This document shows, piece by piece, positions 40,708 to 51,135 of a stretch of 64,000 nt of DNA. A model generated the notes under the pieces. The model worked only from the letters and a program-made list of their open reading frames with translations. It did not search any database and was not told where the DNA came from. Positions within the stretch are counted from its first letter, which is position 1, and the number at the start of each line of letters is the position of its first letter. The position numbers and the translations under genes are program-made. Source of the DNA: Pseudomonas rustica (GTDB lineage Bacteria; Pseudomonadota; Gammaproteobacteria; Pseudomonadales; Pseudomonadaceae); NCBI RefSeq assembly GCF_018336155.1, contig NZ_JAGYHF010000002.1, positions 124,001 to 188,000 on the forward strand. Reading direction: 5' to 3'.

Positions 40708-40805
40708 TGTAGGAGCTGCCGAAGGCTGCGATCTTTACCGGCAACGCTTGAGTTCCGAGTGAACCGGCAAAGATCAAAAGATCGCAGCCTTCGGCAGCTC
40801 CTACA
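40708..40805. repeat. REP-type inverted repeat inside the alginate operon (algD-alg8)
   Basis: GTAGGAGCTGCCGAAGGCTG then CGATCTTT, inverted around ACCGGCAACGCTTGAGTTCC..., which itself contains CCGGCAA/GCCGGTT pairing. It fills much of the 232-bp algD-alg8 gap. Confidence 0.9.
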
Positions 40806-40888
40806 GGGATCACCCGAATTGCGCGTGACATCGCAGTTTTTTGTAAGCCTGCCTTAACCCCATCGGGCCCGGCCCGAGATAGAGACGG

Positions 40889-42379
40889 ATGCAGATTATG
40901 CACAGGCTAAAACACGGCCTACTTCAGGCCGCCGGTTGGCTGTTTTACCTAAGTTTGCTGATGGGCTTGGCCTTGATGCTGCCCACGTCCACGTTCGACT
41001 CCGAGTCGAAGGACTTCATTTTCCTGATTGGCGCCGTGGGTATCTGGCGCTATTCGATGGGTGTAACGCACTTTGTGCGCGGCATGATTTTCCTCTACAT
41101 CGTTTACCCGCACCTGCGTCGCAAAGTGCGCAAGCTGGGTAAAGCGGCGGATCCGTCGCATGTGTTTCTGATGGTCACCAGTTTCCGTATCGACGCGCTG
41201 ACCACAGCGCAGGTCTACAGCTCGGTGATCCGCGAAGCCATCGACTGCGAACTGCCGACCACCGTGGTTTGCTCGATCGTGGAAATGTCCGATGAGCTGC
41301 TGGTCAAGGCGCTGTGGGCGCGGATGAATCCGCCAGAGCGTGTGAAGCTCGACTTCGTGCGCATTCCCGGCACCGGTAAACGTGATGGCCTGGCCTACGG
41401 TTTCCGCGCGATCTCCCGTCACCTGCCGGACGACCGTGCAGTCGTCGCCGTGATCGATGGCGACACCGTGCTCGGCGAAGGCACCGTGCGCAAGACCGTG
41501 CCGTGGTTCCAGCTGTTCGGCAACGTCGGCGGCCTGACCACCAACGAATTCTGCGAAGTGCGCGGCGGCTACATCATGAGCGAATGGCACAAGCTGCGTT
41601 TCGCCCAGCGCCACATCAACATGTGCTCGATGGCCCTGTCCAAACGCGTGCTGACCATGACTGGCCGTATGTCGGTATTCAAAGCGTCTGTGGTCACCAA
41701 CCCGGAATTCATCGCCGACGTTGAAAGCGACTCGCTGCAACACTGGCGTCTGGGCCGTTTCAAGTTTTTGACCGGCGACGACAAGTCGAGCTGGTTCAGC
41801 CTGATGCGCCTTGGTTACGACACTTTCTACGTGCCTGACGCGGCGATCAACACCGTTGAACACCCGCCGGAAAAGAGCTTCATCAAGGCCAGCCGCAAAC
41901 TGATGTTCCGCTGGTACGGCAACAACCTGCGCCAGAACTCGCGAGCACTGGGCCTGGGTGTGAAACGCCTCGGCGCCTTCACCTCGGTGGTGCTGTTCGA
42001 TCAACGCGTATCGATGTGGACGTCCCTGCTCGGCCTGACCGTGGCGATCATCGCCAGCTTCAAATACGGCACCGCGTTCATCCTCGTTTACCTGCTGTGG
42101 ATCGGCATCACCCGCCTGATTCTGACCCTGTTGCTGTCGTGCTCCGGTCACCGGATCGGCCCGGCTTATCCCGCGATTCTTTATTACAACCAGATCGTCG
42201 GCGCGCTGGTGAAGATCTATGTGTTCTTCCGCCTCGACCAACAATCCTGGACACGCCAACCCACATCCCTGACCCGTGATCTCGCCAGCTTTCAACGTTG
42301 GTTCAACACCTGGTCGTCTCGGACCATGACCTTCTCCGCCGGCAGCATTTTTGTCGCCGTGCTGCTGATGATGGTCTGA
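40889..42379 (+). CDS. alg8: Alginate polymerase, glycosyltransferase 2 subunit
   Basis: 496 residues, inner membrane. N-terminal membrane helices (about 10-75) precede a cytosolic GT2 domain: [14 protein letters not shown] with the DxD-type motif, [27 protein letters not shown] with the catalytic-base region, and [18 protein letters not shown] in place of QxxRW. C-terminal helices follow. Alg8 polymerises mannuronate from GDP-ManA and needs Alg44 with c-di-GMP. An alternative start lies 3 codons downstream (MHRLKHG). Confidence 0.97.
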   Translation: MQIMHRLKHGLLQAAGWLFYLSLLMGLALMLPTSTFDSESKDFIFLIGAVGIWRYSMGVTHFVRGMIFLYIVYPHLRRKVRKLGKAADPSHVFLMVTSFRIDALTTAQVYSSVIREAIDCELPTTVVCSIVEMSDELLVKALWARMNPPERVKLDFVRIPGTGKRDGLAYGFRAISRHLPDDRAVVAVIDGDTVLGEGTVRKTVPWFQLFGNVGGLTTNEFCEVRGGYIMSEWHKLRFAQRHINMCSMALSKRVLTMTGRMSVFKASVVTNPEFIADVESDSLQHWRLGRFKFLTGDDKSSWFSLMRLGYDTFYVPDAAINTVEHPPEKSFIKASRKLMFRWYGNNLRQNSRALGLGVKRLGAFTSVVLFDQRVSMWTSLLGLTVAIIASFKYGTAFILVYLLWIGITRLILTLLLSCSGHRIGPAYPAILYYNQIVGALVKIYVFFRLDQQSWTRQPTSLTRDLASFQRWFNTWSSRTMTFSAGSIFVAVLLMMV

Positions 42380-42414
42380 CCCGCCCCTATTGAATTAACA
42401 AGGAAATCGCCCCT

Positions 42415-43584
42415 ATGAATACCGCCGTCAACGCCAACGTAGTGCATGAATCCGAAGCCCAGCGCCAACACGCCCGCGTGAAAATCCCGGCCAAACTGCG
42501 CTTTTTCGGCCCCGACCAGACACCGGTTGAAGCGCGGGTCATCGACCTGTCGGCCGGTGGTCTGGCGTTCAACGCCGGGCAGTTGCCGCTCAAGGCTGGC
42601 GACGTGCACAAGGCGCGTCTGCAATTCGTCATCGACAACCTCGGGCTGGCGATGGACGTGGAACTGCAGATCCGTTCTTACGACCGCCAGACCGGCCGCG
42701 TCGGTTGCCAGTTTCAGAACCTCGAGCCGCAGGATATTTCCACCCTGCGCCACTTGATCACTTCGCACCTGGCCGGCGACATCGTCAGCATGGGTGAAGT
42801 GTTGGCAACGCTGCAGCGCGACAACTTCACCAAGGCGCGCAAAGTGAAGGACGGCGGCTCCGGCATGACCCCGTTCGGTCGACTGAAAGCAGTGACCTTC
42901 AGCGCCGGTGTGTTTGTCGTCGGTCTGGTCGCGGCGGGCTTCATTTTCAAATCGGTGTACGGCATGTACTTCGTCAGCCACGCGCAGGCCGGTCTGGTCA
43001 GCGTACCGGGGATGAACATCACCATGCCGCGCGACGGCACCGTGCAGAGCCTGATCAAGTCCGACGGCGTTGCCGCCAAAGGCGCGCCACTGGCGACCTT
43101 CAGCACCAGCATGCTCGACGTGCTCAAGGGCCATCTGGAAGAAGATCAACTGTCCCCGGCCAAGGTTGAAGAACTGTTCGGCAAGCAAATGACCGGCACC
43201 CTGACCTCGCCGTGCGATTGCACCGTGGCCCAGCAACTGGTGGCTGACGGTCAATACGCGAGCAAGGGCGACGTGATCTTCCAACTGGTGCCGCGCAACA
43301 CTCAGGCCACCGTTGATGCGCGCTTCTCCTATCGCCAGTTCGGCGACGTGCGTCCGGGCACTCCGGTGAGCTTCCAGATCGCCGGCGAAGACAAGACCCG
43401 CACCGGCAAGATCGTCAGCAGCACCAGCCTGAAAAGCGCCGACCTGTCCTCTGACATCCGCGTACAGATCCAGCCAGACGAGCCGCTCGACAGCAACCTC
43501 GCCGGCCGCCCTGTGGAAGTCAACAGCGACCGTGGCCCGAACCTGAACTGGCTGATCGACAAAGCCATGGCTGCCGGTCTTTAA
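42415..43584 (+). CDS. alg44: Alginate co-polymerase with PilZ c-di-GMP receptor
   Basis: 389 residues. The N-terminal cytosolic PilZ domain has the c-di-GMP ligands R17, R21 (EAQRQHAR) and D44, S46 (IDLSAGG), the same numbers as in P. aeruginosa Alg44. One membrane helix follows (about 160-180, AVTFSAGVFVVGLVAAGFIF). The periplasmic part resembles a membrane-fusion adaptor, with GTVQSLIKSDGVAAKGAPL. It senses c-di-GMP and activates Alg8. The spacing to alg8 is 35 bp and to algK 9 bp. Confidence 0.97.
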   Translation: MNTAVNANVVHESEAQRQHARVKIPAKLRFFGPDQTPVEARVIDLSAGGLAFNAGQLPLKAGDVHKARLQFVIDNLGLAMDVELQIRSYDRQTGRVGCQFQNLEPQDISTLRHLITSHLAGDIVSMGEVLATLQRDNFTKARKVKDGGSGMTPFGRLKAVTFSAGVFVVGLVAAGFIFKSVYGMYFVSHAQAGLVSVPGMNITMPRDGTVQSLIKSDGVAAKGAPLATFSTSMLDVLKGHLEEDQLSPAKVEELFGKQMTGTLTSPCDCTVAQQLVADGQYASKGDVIFQLVPRNTQATVDARFSYRQFGDVRPGTPVSFQIAGEDKTRTGKIVSSTSLKSADLSSDIRVQIQPDEPLDSNLAGRPVEVNSDRGPNLNWLIDKAMAAGL

Positions 43585-43593
43585 GTCGAGGAC

Positions 43594-45102
43594 ATGCCTG
43601 TGACTACTCCACCCATCCTGAAAACACCGCGATCCCTGTGGGATCTGGCCTGCCGGCGATTGGATCAGCGCGGTGTGTCTGATGTACCGCGCCGCCTGAA
43701 TCGCGAGCAGGCTCACTCCTACATGGGCACGGTGTGTGCCTTGGCGCTGGCGGTGAGTCTCGCCGGTTGCGCCGGCCTGCCCGATCAGCGTCTGGCCAAC
43801 GAAGCGCTCAAGCGTGGCGACACTGCCACCGCTGCGCAGAATTATCAGCAACTGGCCGATCTGGGTTACAGCGAGGCGCAAGTCGGCCTCGCCGATATCC
43901 AGGTCGACAGCCGCGACCCTGAGCAAATGAAACAGGCCGAAGCGACTTACCGCGCCGCCGCCAGTGTTTCGCCGCGTGCTCAGGCGCGTCTTGGCCGCTT
44001 GCTGGTGGCCAAACCGGGTTCCACCGAAGCCGAGCACCACGAAGCCGAAACCCTGCTGAAAAAAGCCGCCGCCAATGGCGAAGGCAACACGTTGATCCCG
44101 CTGGCGATGCTCTACCTGCAATACCCGCACAGCTTCCCGAACATCAACGCTCAGCAGCAGATCGATCAATGGCGCAAATCCGGTTATCCGGAAGCAGGTC
44201 TGGCGCAGGTGCTGCTGTATCGCACCCAAGGCACCTACGACCAGCACCTGGATGACGTGGAAAAAATCTGCAAAGCCGCGCTCAACACCACCGATATTTG
44301 CTACGTCGAACTAGCCACGGTCTATCAGAAACGTGCCCAGCCAGAACAGCAAGCCGAGTTGATCAAGCAGATGCAGGCCGGTTACAGCCGTGGCACCGTC
44401 ACCGCGCAGCGCGTCGATTCGGTGGCCCGTGTATTGGCCGATTCGACCCTGGGCAAGCCTGACGAAAAAACCGCGCAGTCGCTGCTCGAGCCGATCGCTC
44501 CAGGCTACCCGGCGTCGTGGGTGACCCTCGCGCAATTGCTTTACGACTACCCGGAACTGGGCGACGTCGACCAGATGATGAAGTACCTCGACAACGGCCG
44601 CGCCGCCGACCAGCCGCGCGCTGAGCTGTTGCTGGGCAAGCTCTACTACGAAGGCAAAATGGTCCCGGCCGACGCCAAAGTCGCCGAAGAACATTTCCAG
44701 AAAGCCGTTGGCCGTGAAGTCGCCGCCGACTACTACCTCGGCCAGATCTATCGCCGTGGCTACCTCGGCAAGGTCTACCCGCAGAAGGCGCTCGACCACT
44801 TGCTGACCGCTGCGCGCAACGGCCAAAACAGCGCCGACTTCGCCATCGCGCAACTGTTCTCCCAAGGCAAGGGCACCAAGCCCGATCCGCTCAACGCCTA
44901 CGTCTTCAGCCAACTGGCCAAGGCGCAAAACACCCCGCAAGCCGATGAGCTGGCGACCACCCTCGCCGCGCAATTGCCGCCCGAGCGTCTGGCCGAAGCC
45001 CAACGTCTGCTGCAACAGGAGCAAGCCAGCCGTGGCGCTCTGAACCAGAACACGCTGCAACTGCACGCCCTGCAAGAAGAAGACGGCGAGGAAAAATTAT
45101 GA
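43594..45102 (+). CDS. algK: Alginate export lipoprotein AlgK (Sel1/TPR repeats)
   Basis: 502 residues from the ATG at 43594. Outer-membrane lipoprotein scaffold of the export complex that helps AlgE. The lipobox is LAGC with C59, unusually far from the first ATG. A downstream start (GTG giving [12 protein letters not shown]..., or ATG at 43723) would give a normal-length signal. The mature part is made of Sel1-like/TPR repeats, for example [30 protein letters not shown] and [25 protein letters not shown]. It overlaps algE by 4 bp. Confidence 0.95.
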   Translation: MPVTTPPILKTPRSLWDLACRRLDQRGVSDVPRRLNREQAHSYMGTVCALALAVSLAGCAGLPDQRLANEALKRGDTATAAQNYQQLADLGYSEAQVGLADIQVDSRDPEQMKQAEATYRAAASVSPRAQARLGRLLVAKPGSTEAEHHEAETLLKKAAANGEGNTLIPLAMLYLQYPHSFPNINAQQQIDQWRKSGYPEAGLAQVLLYRTQGTYDQHLDDVEKICKAALNTTDICYVELATVYQKRAQPEQQAELIKQMQAGYSRGTVTAQRVDSVARVLADSTLGKPDEKTAQSLLEPIAPGYPASWVTLAQLLYDYPELGDVDQMMKYLDNGRAADQPRAELLLGKLYYEGKMVPADAKVAEEHFQKAVGREVAADYYLGQIYRRGYLGKVYPQKALDHLLTAARNGQNSADFAIAQLFSQGKGTKPDPLNAYVFSQLAKAQNTPQADELATTLAAQLPPERLAEAQRLLQQEQASRGALNQNTLQLHALQEEDGEEKL

Positions 45103-46580
45103 AGTTGAATCCATTCGTGAAGGCCGGCATTGGCCTCACTTTCGCGCTGATCTGGTCTTGCCCGACACTGGCCGCGATGACTGAAACCAAAAACTTCGGC
45201 CTCGAAGTGAAAGTCACCGGCCAGTCCGAAGACGACCGTGACCTCGGCACCGCCAGCGGCGGCGACGTCAACGGCGTCGGCCTCGACCTGCGTCCGTGGA
45301 TCTACGGCGAAAGCGGCGCGTGGAGCGCCTACGCCATGGGCCAGGCCGTGACCTCGACCGACATCATCGAAACCGACACCCTGCAACAATCCGACGGTGA
45401 ACAAGCCACCGACAACGGCGATCGCAAAACCAAGAAAAACTACCTGGCGATGCGCGAGTTCTGGGTCGGCTACAGCGGCCTCACGCCATACCCGGGCGAG
45501 ATGCTCAAGTTCGGTCGCCAGCGCCTGCGCAATGACGACGGCCAATGGCGCGACACCAACATCGAAGCGCTGAACTGGACCTTCGACACCACCCTGTTGC
45601 GCGCCAACGCCGGTGTCGCCGAACGCTTCAGCGAATACCGCACCGACTTGAAAGAGCTGGCGCCGAAAGACAAAGATCGCCTGCACGCCTACGCCGACGC
45701 CGCTTACCAGTGGACGCCGGGCCAGTGGGTCGGCATTCGTGGTCACCATACCCACGACGACGGCAAACTCGATTACGCCGAGCCAGGTGTCCCGCGCGAC
45801 TCGCTGGATAAAACCGAGAACGGCGACATCAGCTGGCTCGGCCTGACCGCCGACAGCGACGCCTACAACTGGCGCAACACCAACACCGTCAACTACTGGG
45901 GCAGCATCACCGGCATGAGCGGCGACCGCGACACGGTCAACGCGCTGAACGCCGATGGCACCCGCCCGGCACAAGCCAAGCGCAGCGATGACGTCAACGG
46001 CTGGGCCACCGACATCGGTGTACGCCTGCGCCTCGATCCGCAATGGCAAGTCGGCGGTGCGTATGCCCGCGCCAGCGCCGATTACGAGCAGAACGGTCTG
46101 GAGAGCAACCGCTCCAACTACACCGGTACGCGCTCGCGGGTTCACCGTTTCGGCGAAGCCTTCCGTGGCGAAATGAACAACATGCAAACCGCGACGCTGT
46201 TCGGTTCGTGGATGGTCAACGACGAGTACGACGCCAGCCTGATCTACCACAAATTCTGGCGTGTCGACGGCAACAAGCCGGTCGGCAGCAACGGCATCAA
46301 CGCCGTGGAAAACAACACCGACGACGCCACCGGCGCGATCCTTTCCAGCACCTCGCTGCCGCTTGAAGACGGCAACAAGGATCTCGGTCAGGAGATGGAT
46401 CTGGTCGTCACCAAGTACTTCAAGCAAGGCCTGTTGCCGGCGGCGTTGAGCCAGTCGATCGACGAGCCTTCGGCCCTCGTGCGCTTCCGTGGCGGTGTGT
46501 TCAAACCGGGCGATGCCTACGGCAAGCAGGTTGATTCGTACATGCACCGCGCGTTCATCGACGTGATCTGGCGCTTCTGA
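45099..46580 (+). CDS. algE: Alginate outer-membrane porin AlgE
   Basis: 493 residues with a signal peptide (about 1-27, ending LAA). The mature protein is an 18-stranded barrel type: alternating strands such as [17 protein letters not shown] and [10 protein letters not shown], and a C-terminal aromatic residue (DVIWRF). It conducts anionic alginate across the outer membrane. The start overlaps the algK stop (ATGA). The last base of its stop is shared with an upstream candidate start of algG. Confidence 0.96.
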   Translation: MKLNPFVKAGIGLTFALIWSCPTLAAMTETKNFGLEVKVTGQSEDDRDLGTASGGDVNGVGLDLRPWIYGESGAWSAYAMGQAVTSTDIIETDTLQQSDGEQATDNGDRKTKKNYLAMREFWVGYSGLTPYPGEMLKFGRQRLRNDDGQWRDTNIEALNWTFDTTLLRANAGVAERFSEYRTDLKELAPKDKDRLHAYADAAYQWTPGQWVGIRGHHTHDDGKLDYAEPGVPRDSLDKTENGDISWLGLTADSDAYNWRNTNTVNYWGSITGMSGDRDTVNALNADGTRPAQAKRSDDVNGWATDIGVRLRLDPQWQVGGAYARASADYEQNGLESNRSNYTGTRSRVHRFGEAFRGEMNNMQTATLFGSWMVNDEYDASLIYHKFWRVDGNKPVGSNGINAVENNTDDATGAILSSTSLPLEDGNKDLGQEMDLVVTKYFKQGLLPAALSQSIDEPSALVRFRGGVFKPGDAYGKQVDSYMHRAFIDVIWRF

Positions 46581-46606
46581 TGCAAACCGCCAAGGGAGTG
46601 CCCGAC

Positions 46607-48193
46607 ATGATCAGCACCAGGATAGGCTCACTCAGCCTGCTGGCCGGCGCGATGCTGCTGGCCAGCGCCGGCGCCTTCGCCAATGTGGAGCCGACGGCGC
46701 CGCAACCGGCCAAGCCGGCCACCGTGGCCAAAGAACTGCAACAGGCCAAAACCTACACCGTCAGCAGCGCGCCGACCGACGCGCTGAATCTGGCCGCACC
46801 AAAACTGCCCGACCTCTCCGGCTTCACCGCCGAAGCCGCTGCGGCGAAGATCGTCCGCAGCAAACCGGGCAAGATCAGCGTGCGCCGGATGATGCAGGAA
46901 GACGCGCTGAAGGACTTCATCGGCGGCGACAACAAGATGGCCGAATGGGTGGTGCGTCAGCACGGCATCCCGCAGGCGATCTTCGTCGACGACGGCTACA
47001 TGAACCTCAAGGATCTGGCGCAGAAACTGCCCAAGCAGTATTTCAGCGAAACCTCGCCGGGCGTGTACCTGTCGAAGCTGCCGATCGTGGTTGGCCGTAA
47101 AGGCATCCTCGAAATCGATGGCCAGACCCAAGAATTGCGCCTGTCGCAAGAGGCCGGTTCGTTCCTGGTCAACGACGGTCAGCTGTTCGTGCGTGACACC
47201 AAAATCACTGGCTGGCGCGAGAAGGAAAACGGCCCGGCGACCTTCCGTTCGCCGAAGGAATTCCGTCCGTTCCTGCTGGCCTGGGGCGGCACCGAGACCT
47301 ACATCGTCAACAGCAAGATGGCCAGCTTCGGCTACGCCAACAGTAAGTCGTACGGCGTGAGTATTTCCCAGTACACGCCGAATATGGCCAAGGTGCTCAA
47401 GCGTCCTGAACCGACTGGCTGGATCGTCGGCTCCGAGTTCTCTGACATGTGGTACGGCTTCTACTGCTACGAAACCCGCGACTTCGTGGTCAAGGGCAAC
47501 ACCTACAAAGACAACATCGTTTACGGCATCGACCCGCACGACCGTTCCCACGGCCTGATCATTGCCGAGAACACTGTGCACGGCACGAAGAAGAAGCACG
47601 GGATCATTATTTCCCGTGAGGTCAACGACAGCTTCATCTTCAACAACAAGAGCTTCGACAACCACCTCTCGGGCCTGGTGATCGACCGTAACAGCGTCAA
47701 CAACATCATTGCCTACAACGAGATCTACAAGAACCACACCGACGGCATCACCCTCTACGAGTCCGCCGATAATTTGCTGTGGGGCAACAAAGTCATCAGC
47801 AACAAACGCCACGGCATCCGTATTCGTAACAGCGTGAACATCCGCCTCTACGAAAACGTCGCCATGGCCAACGGCCTGACCGGCGTTTACGGCCACATCA
47901 AGGATCTGAGTGACACCGACCGTGACATCAAGCTCGACCCGTTCGATGCGCAGGTGTCGCTGATCGTCGTCGGCGGTGAGCTGGCGGCCAATGGCAGCGG
48001 CCCGCTGTCGATCGATTCGCCTTTGAGTGTCGAGCTGTATCGCGTGTCGATGCTGGCGCCGACCAAATCCAGCGGCATCAGCTTCAACGGCATCCTCGGC
48101 GAGCGCCAGGATGAAATTCTCGACCTGCTGGTGCGCCAGCAGAAAGCCGTGCTGATCGACCCTGTCGAACGCCAGACCGAAATGCAGGACTGA
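46607..48193 (+). CDS. algG: Periplasmic mannuronan C5-epimerase
   Basis: 528 residues from the ATG at 46607, chosen because GGGAG lies 9 nt upstream and the signal peptide MISTRIGSLSLLAGAMLLASAGAFA starts there. A start at 46580 overlapping algE is also possible. The right-handed beta-helix with CASH/PbH1 repeats (SFIFNNKSFDNHLSGLVIDRN) carries the catalytic DPHD motif (residues 309-312). It converts polymannuronate residues to guluronate and protects the chain from AlgL. Confidence 0.96.
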   Translation: MISTRIGSLSLLAGAMLLASAGAFANVEPTAPQPAKPATVAKELQQAKTYTVSSAPTDALNLAAPKLPDLSGFTAEAAAAKIVRSKPGKISVRRMMQEDALKDFIGGDNKMAEWVVRQHGIPQAIFVDDGYMNLKDLAQKLPKQYFSETSPGVYLSKLPIVVGRKGILEIDGQTQELRLSQEAGSFLVNDGQLFVRDTKITGWREKENGPATFRSPKEFRPFLLAWGGTETYIVNSKMASFGYANSKSYGVSISQYTPNMAKVLKRPEPTGWIVGSEFSDMWYGFYCYETRDFVVKGNTYKDNIVYGIDPHDRSHGLIIAENTVHGTKKKHGIIISREVNDSFIFNNKSFDNHLSGLVIDRNSVNNIIAYNEIYKNHTDGITLYESADNLLWGNKVISNKRHGIRIRNSVNIRLYENVAMANGLTGVYGHIKDLSDTDRDIKLDPFDAQVSLIVVGGELAANGSGPLSIDSPLSVELYRVSMLAPTKSSGISFNGILGERQDEILDLLVRQQKAVLIDPVERQTEMQD

Positions 48194-48203
48194 GGATAAT
48201 TTT

Positions 48204-49664
48204 ATGCACCCACACTTGATCAAATTACTCAGCCTGTCGGCCCTGACCGTGGGCATTCTCGCGGCCAGCAACGGCGCCCGCGCCGATGAAGGCGCCGCCG
48301 CCACGCCGCCGAAGTTCAGCGCCGAACCGTGCTGCAACCTGTGCCCGGCGGCGCATGACGCGAAAAACTACACCACGCGTTATCAGCAGAACTTCACCAC
48401 GCTGGTGCAGGCGCAAGGCGACTGGCTGTTCCGCACTCAGGAAGATTTGCGCACCGAGTTCAACACCACCCCGGCCGGCTACAAACGCCTGCAACAGCTG
48501 CACGATGCGTTCAAGGCCAAAGGCGTCGAGCTGGTGATCGTTTACCAGCCAACCCGTGGCCTGGTGAACCGCAACAAGCTCAACCCGCAGGAAAAAGCCG
48601 CGTTCGATTACGAGAAAGCGCTGGGCAACTACAAGACCATGCTCGGTCGTTTCGCCAAGATGGGTTACGTCGTGCCGGATCTGTCGCCGCTGACCAACGA
48701 ATCGCTGCCGGACACCCTGCCCGCCCACGACTTCTACTTCCGCGGCGACCAACACTGGACGCCATACGGTGCACAGCGCACGGCGAAAATCGTCGCCGAG
48801 AAGGTCAAGCAGATCCCGGCCTTCGCCGACGTGCCCAAGCGTGAATTCGAAACCAAACGCTCCGGGCGCATGGGCAAGACCGGCACCCTGCACAACATGG
48901 CCGGGCAACTGTGCGGCACCAGTTACGCGATCCAGTACATGGATCAGTTCACCACCGAGCCGAAAGGCGAGGCCGGTGATGGCGACCTGTTCGGTGATTC
49001 CGGCAACCCGCAAATCACCCTCGTCGGTACTTCGCACAGCGGCAAGAACTACAACTTCGCCGGCTTCCTCGAAGAAGCCATCGGCGCCGACATTCTCAAC
49101 GTCGCGTTCCCCGGCGGTGGTCTGGAAGGTTCGATGCTGCAGTACCTCGGCAGCGACGAATTCCAGAAGACCCCGCCGAAAATCCTCATCTGGGAATTCT
49201 CGCCTCTGTACCGCCTCGACCAGGAAACCATCTATCGCCAGATGATGTCCCTGCTCGACAACGGCTGCGAAGGCAAAGACGCACAGATGTCCGCGAGCAC
49301 CACGCTCAAGCCGGGCGGCAAACAAGAACTGCTGGTCAACAGCAAGAACCTGAACCTGCAAAACAGCAGCCATCAGGTCGACATCCGCTTCGCCGACCCT
49401 TCGGTGAAAACCCTGCAAGCCACCCTCTGGTACATGAACGGTCGCCACGAGGACATCAAGATCGAGAAACCGGAAACCTCCGACACCGACGGTCGTTTCG
49501 CCTTTGAGTTGCGCACGGACGAAGACTGGGCCACGCAGAACCTGCTGGCGGTCGAAGTTCAGGGCCCGGAAGCGGGCACCGCGCCACAAAAAGTCGAAGC
49601 GAAAATCTGCAAACGCAACGTATTCCCGGGCGCTGGGCAACAAACCGCTCAGGTCGGGCAATGA
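48204..49664 (+). CDS. algX: Alginate O-acetyltransferase AlgX
   Basis: 486 residues, periplasmic, with signal peptide ending GARA|DEGAA. The N-terminal SGNH-like domain has the catalytic Asp/His in [11 protein letters not shown] and the serine in [12 protein letters not shown]. The C-terminal carbohydrate-binding module spans about 345-470. In P. aeruginosa AlgX is the terminal acetyltransferase and part of the periplasmic complex with AlgG and AlgK. It shares the SGNH motifs with AlgJ further downstream. Confidence 0.96.
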   Translation: MHPHLIKLLSLSALTVGILAASNGARADEGAAATPPKFSAEPCCNLCPAAHDAKNYTTRYQQNFTTLVQAQGDWLFRTQEDLRTEFNTTPAGYKRLQQLHDAFKAKGVELVIVYQPTRGLVNRNKLNPQEKAAFDYEKALGNYKTMLGRFAKMGYVVPDLSPLTNESLPDTLPAHDFYFRGDQHWTPYGAQRTAKIVAEKVKQIPAFADVPKREFETKRSGRMGKTGTLHNMAGQLCGTSYAIQYMDQFTTEPKGEAGDGDLFGDSGNPQITLVGTSHSGKNYNFAGFLEEAIGADILNVAFPGGGLEGSMLQYLGSDEFQKTPPKILIWEFSPLYRLDQETIYRQMMSLLDNGCEGKDAQMSASTTLKPGGKQELLVNSKNLNLQNSSHQVDIRFADPSVKTLQATLWYMNGRHEDIKIEKPETSDTDGRFAFELRTDEDWATQNLLAVEVQGPEAGTAPQKVEAKICKRNVFPGAGQQTAQVGQ

Positions 49665-50797
49665 GGTCTGCTATGCGAAATCCGAAACTCAAAAATCTGT
49701 TGGCACCGACGCTGCTGAGCCTGGCGATGTTCGCCGGGGCGACTCAGGCCGCCGCGCCACTGCGTCCACCGCAGGGCTATTTCGCGCCTGTGGATAAATT
49801 CAAGACCGGCGACAACAGCGAAGGCTGCGACGCCATGCCGACGCCGTACACCGGGCCGCTGCAATTTCGCAGCAAATACGAAGGCTCGGACAAGGCCCGT
49901 TCGACGCTGAATGTGCAGTCGGAAAAAGCTTTTCGCGACACCACCAAAGACATCACCACGCTGGAACGCGGCACCGCCAAACGGGTGATGCAGTTCATGC
50001 GCGACGGTCGTCCGGAACAGCTCGACTGCACGCTGAACTGGCTGACCGCGTGGGCCAAGGCCGACGCGTTGATGTCGAAAGACTTCAACCACACCGGCAA
50101 GTCGATGCGCAAATGGGCGTTGGGCAGCATGGCCTCTTCGTACATTCGCCTGAAGTTCTCCGACTCGCATCCGCTGGCGCAGCATCAGCAGGAAGCGCAG
50201 GTGATCGAGGCGTGGTTCAGCAAAATGGCCGATCAGGTGGTCAGCGACTGGGACAACCTGCCGCTGGAAAAAACCAACAATCACTCGTACTGGGCCGCAT
50301 GGTCGGTGATGGCGACCTCGGTCGCGACCAACCGCCGCGACCTGTTTGACTGGGCGGTGAAGGAATACAAGGTCGGCGCCAATCAAGTCGATGCTGACGG
50401 TTACCTGCCGAACGAACTCAAGCGCCAGCAACGCGCCCTCGCCTATCACAACTACGCCCTGCCGCCGCTGGCAATGATCGCCAGTTTCGCTCAGGTCAAC
50501 GGGGTCGATTTGCGCCAGGAAAACAACGGTGCGCTGAAGCGTCTGGGTGATCGGGTGTTGTCGGGGGTGAAAGATCCGGACGAATTCGAGAAGAAGAACG
50601 GCAAAGAGCAGGACATGACCGACTTGAAAGAGGACATGAAATTCGCCTGGCTCGAACCGTTCTGCACGCTCTACACCTGTGCGCCGGATGTCATCGAGAA
50701 GAAGCGCGGCATGCAGCCGTTCAAAACCTTCCGCCTCGGCGGCGACCTGACCAAGGTCTACGACCCGTCCCATGAAAAGGGCAACAAAGGTACTTGA
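49661..50797 (+). CDS. algL: Alginate lyase (PL5)
   Basis: 378 residues from the ATG that overlaps the algX stop, or 374 from the ATG at 49673. The signal peptide is [20 protein letters not shown]...AQAA. The conserved PL5 core contains [33 protein letters not shown] and [13 protein letters not shown] with the catalytic histidine. It clears alginate that is misplaced in the periplasm. The reading continues into a 338-bp gap with a MITE-like element before algI. Confidence 0.96.
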   Translation: MRSAMRNPKLKNLLAPTLLSLAMFAGATQAAAPLRPPQGYFAPVDKFKTGDNSEGCDAMPTPYTGPLQFRSKYEGSDKARSTLNVQSEKAFRDTTKDITTLERGTAKRVMQFMRDGRPEQLDCTLNWLTAWAKADALMSKDFNHTGKSMRKWALGSMASSYIRLKFSDSHPLAQHQQEAQVIEAWFSKMADQVVSDWDNLPLEKTNNHSYWAAWSVMATSVATNRRDLFDWAVKEYKVGANQVDADGYLPNELKRQQRALAYHNYALPPLAMIASFAQVNGVDLRQENNGALKRLGDRVLSGVKDPDEFEKKNGKEQDMTDLKEDMKFAWLEPFCTLYTCAPDVIEKKRGMQPFKTFRLGGDLTKVYDPSHEKGNKGT

Positions 50798-50813
50798 AAG
50801 GCGAAAAGCGAAA

Positions 50814-51020
50814 GCCCCTCACCCTAACCCTCTCCCAGAGGGAGAGGGAACTGACCGAGGTGTTTTTGAGAAATCCGCCGACCTGATACATCGAATCGAT
50901 CTCAGGTGTTGAAAAACAACCGAGATCAGGCTGCACAGAAATACCGAGTCGATCTCCATTTCTGAAAACCATGGAGATCAGGCTCCCTCTCCCACCGGGA
51001 GAGGGCGGGGGGTGAGGGGC
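50814..51020. repeat. MITE-like inverted-repeat element between algL and algI
   Basis: 207 bp bounded by GCCCCTCACCC.AACCCTCTCC at the left and its imperfect inverse GGGAGAGGGCGGGGGGTGAG plus GGGC at the right. The interior contains CTCTCCC-AGAG-GGGAGAG and repeated GATCTC/GAGATC segments. There is no coding capacity. This kind of CCCTCACCCTAACCCTCTCC unit is a dispersed intergenic repeat in pseudomonads. Confidence 0.85.
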
Positions 51021-51135
51021 GCGGTCTGACGGCCAGCTCCGACCTCAAGCAAGCACTGTGTCACCCCTCCACTACCACGGGGGGTTTGGGGGGGCTTTGG
51101 CCCTTGACTGTTGGTTCAAACATGGAGAGATCGGG
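51021..51135. other. Spacer before algI with a G-rich tract
   Basis: Contains GGGGGG-TTT-GGGGGGG on the plus strand at about 51,080-51,095, then GGAGAGATCGGG just before the algI ATG. No promoter was recognised. Confidence 0.4.

Noticed and set aside
51075..51100. G-rich tract as a G-quadruplex regulatory element before algI
   Set aside because: There are only two long G runs separated by TTT, so a standard intramolecular four-run structure with proper loops is not clear.
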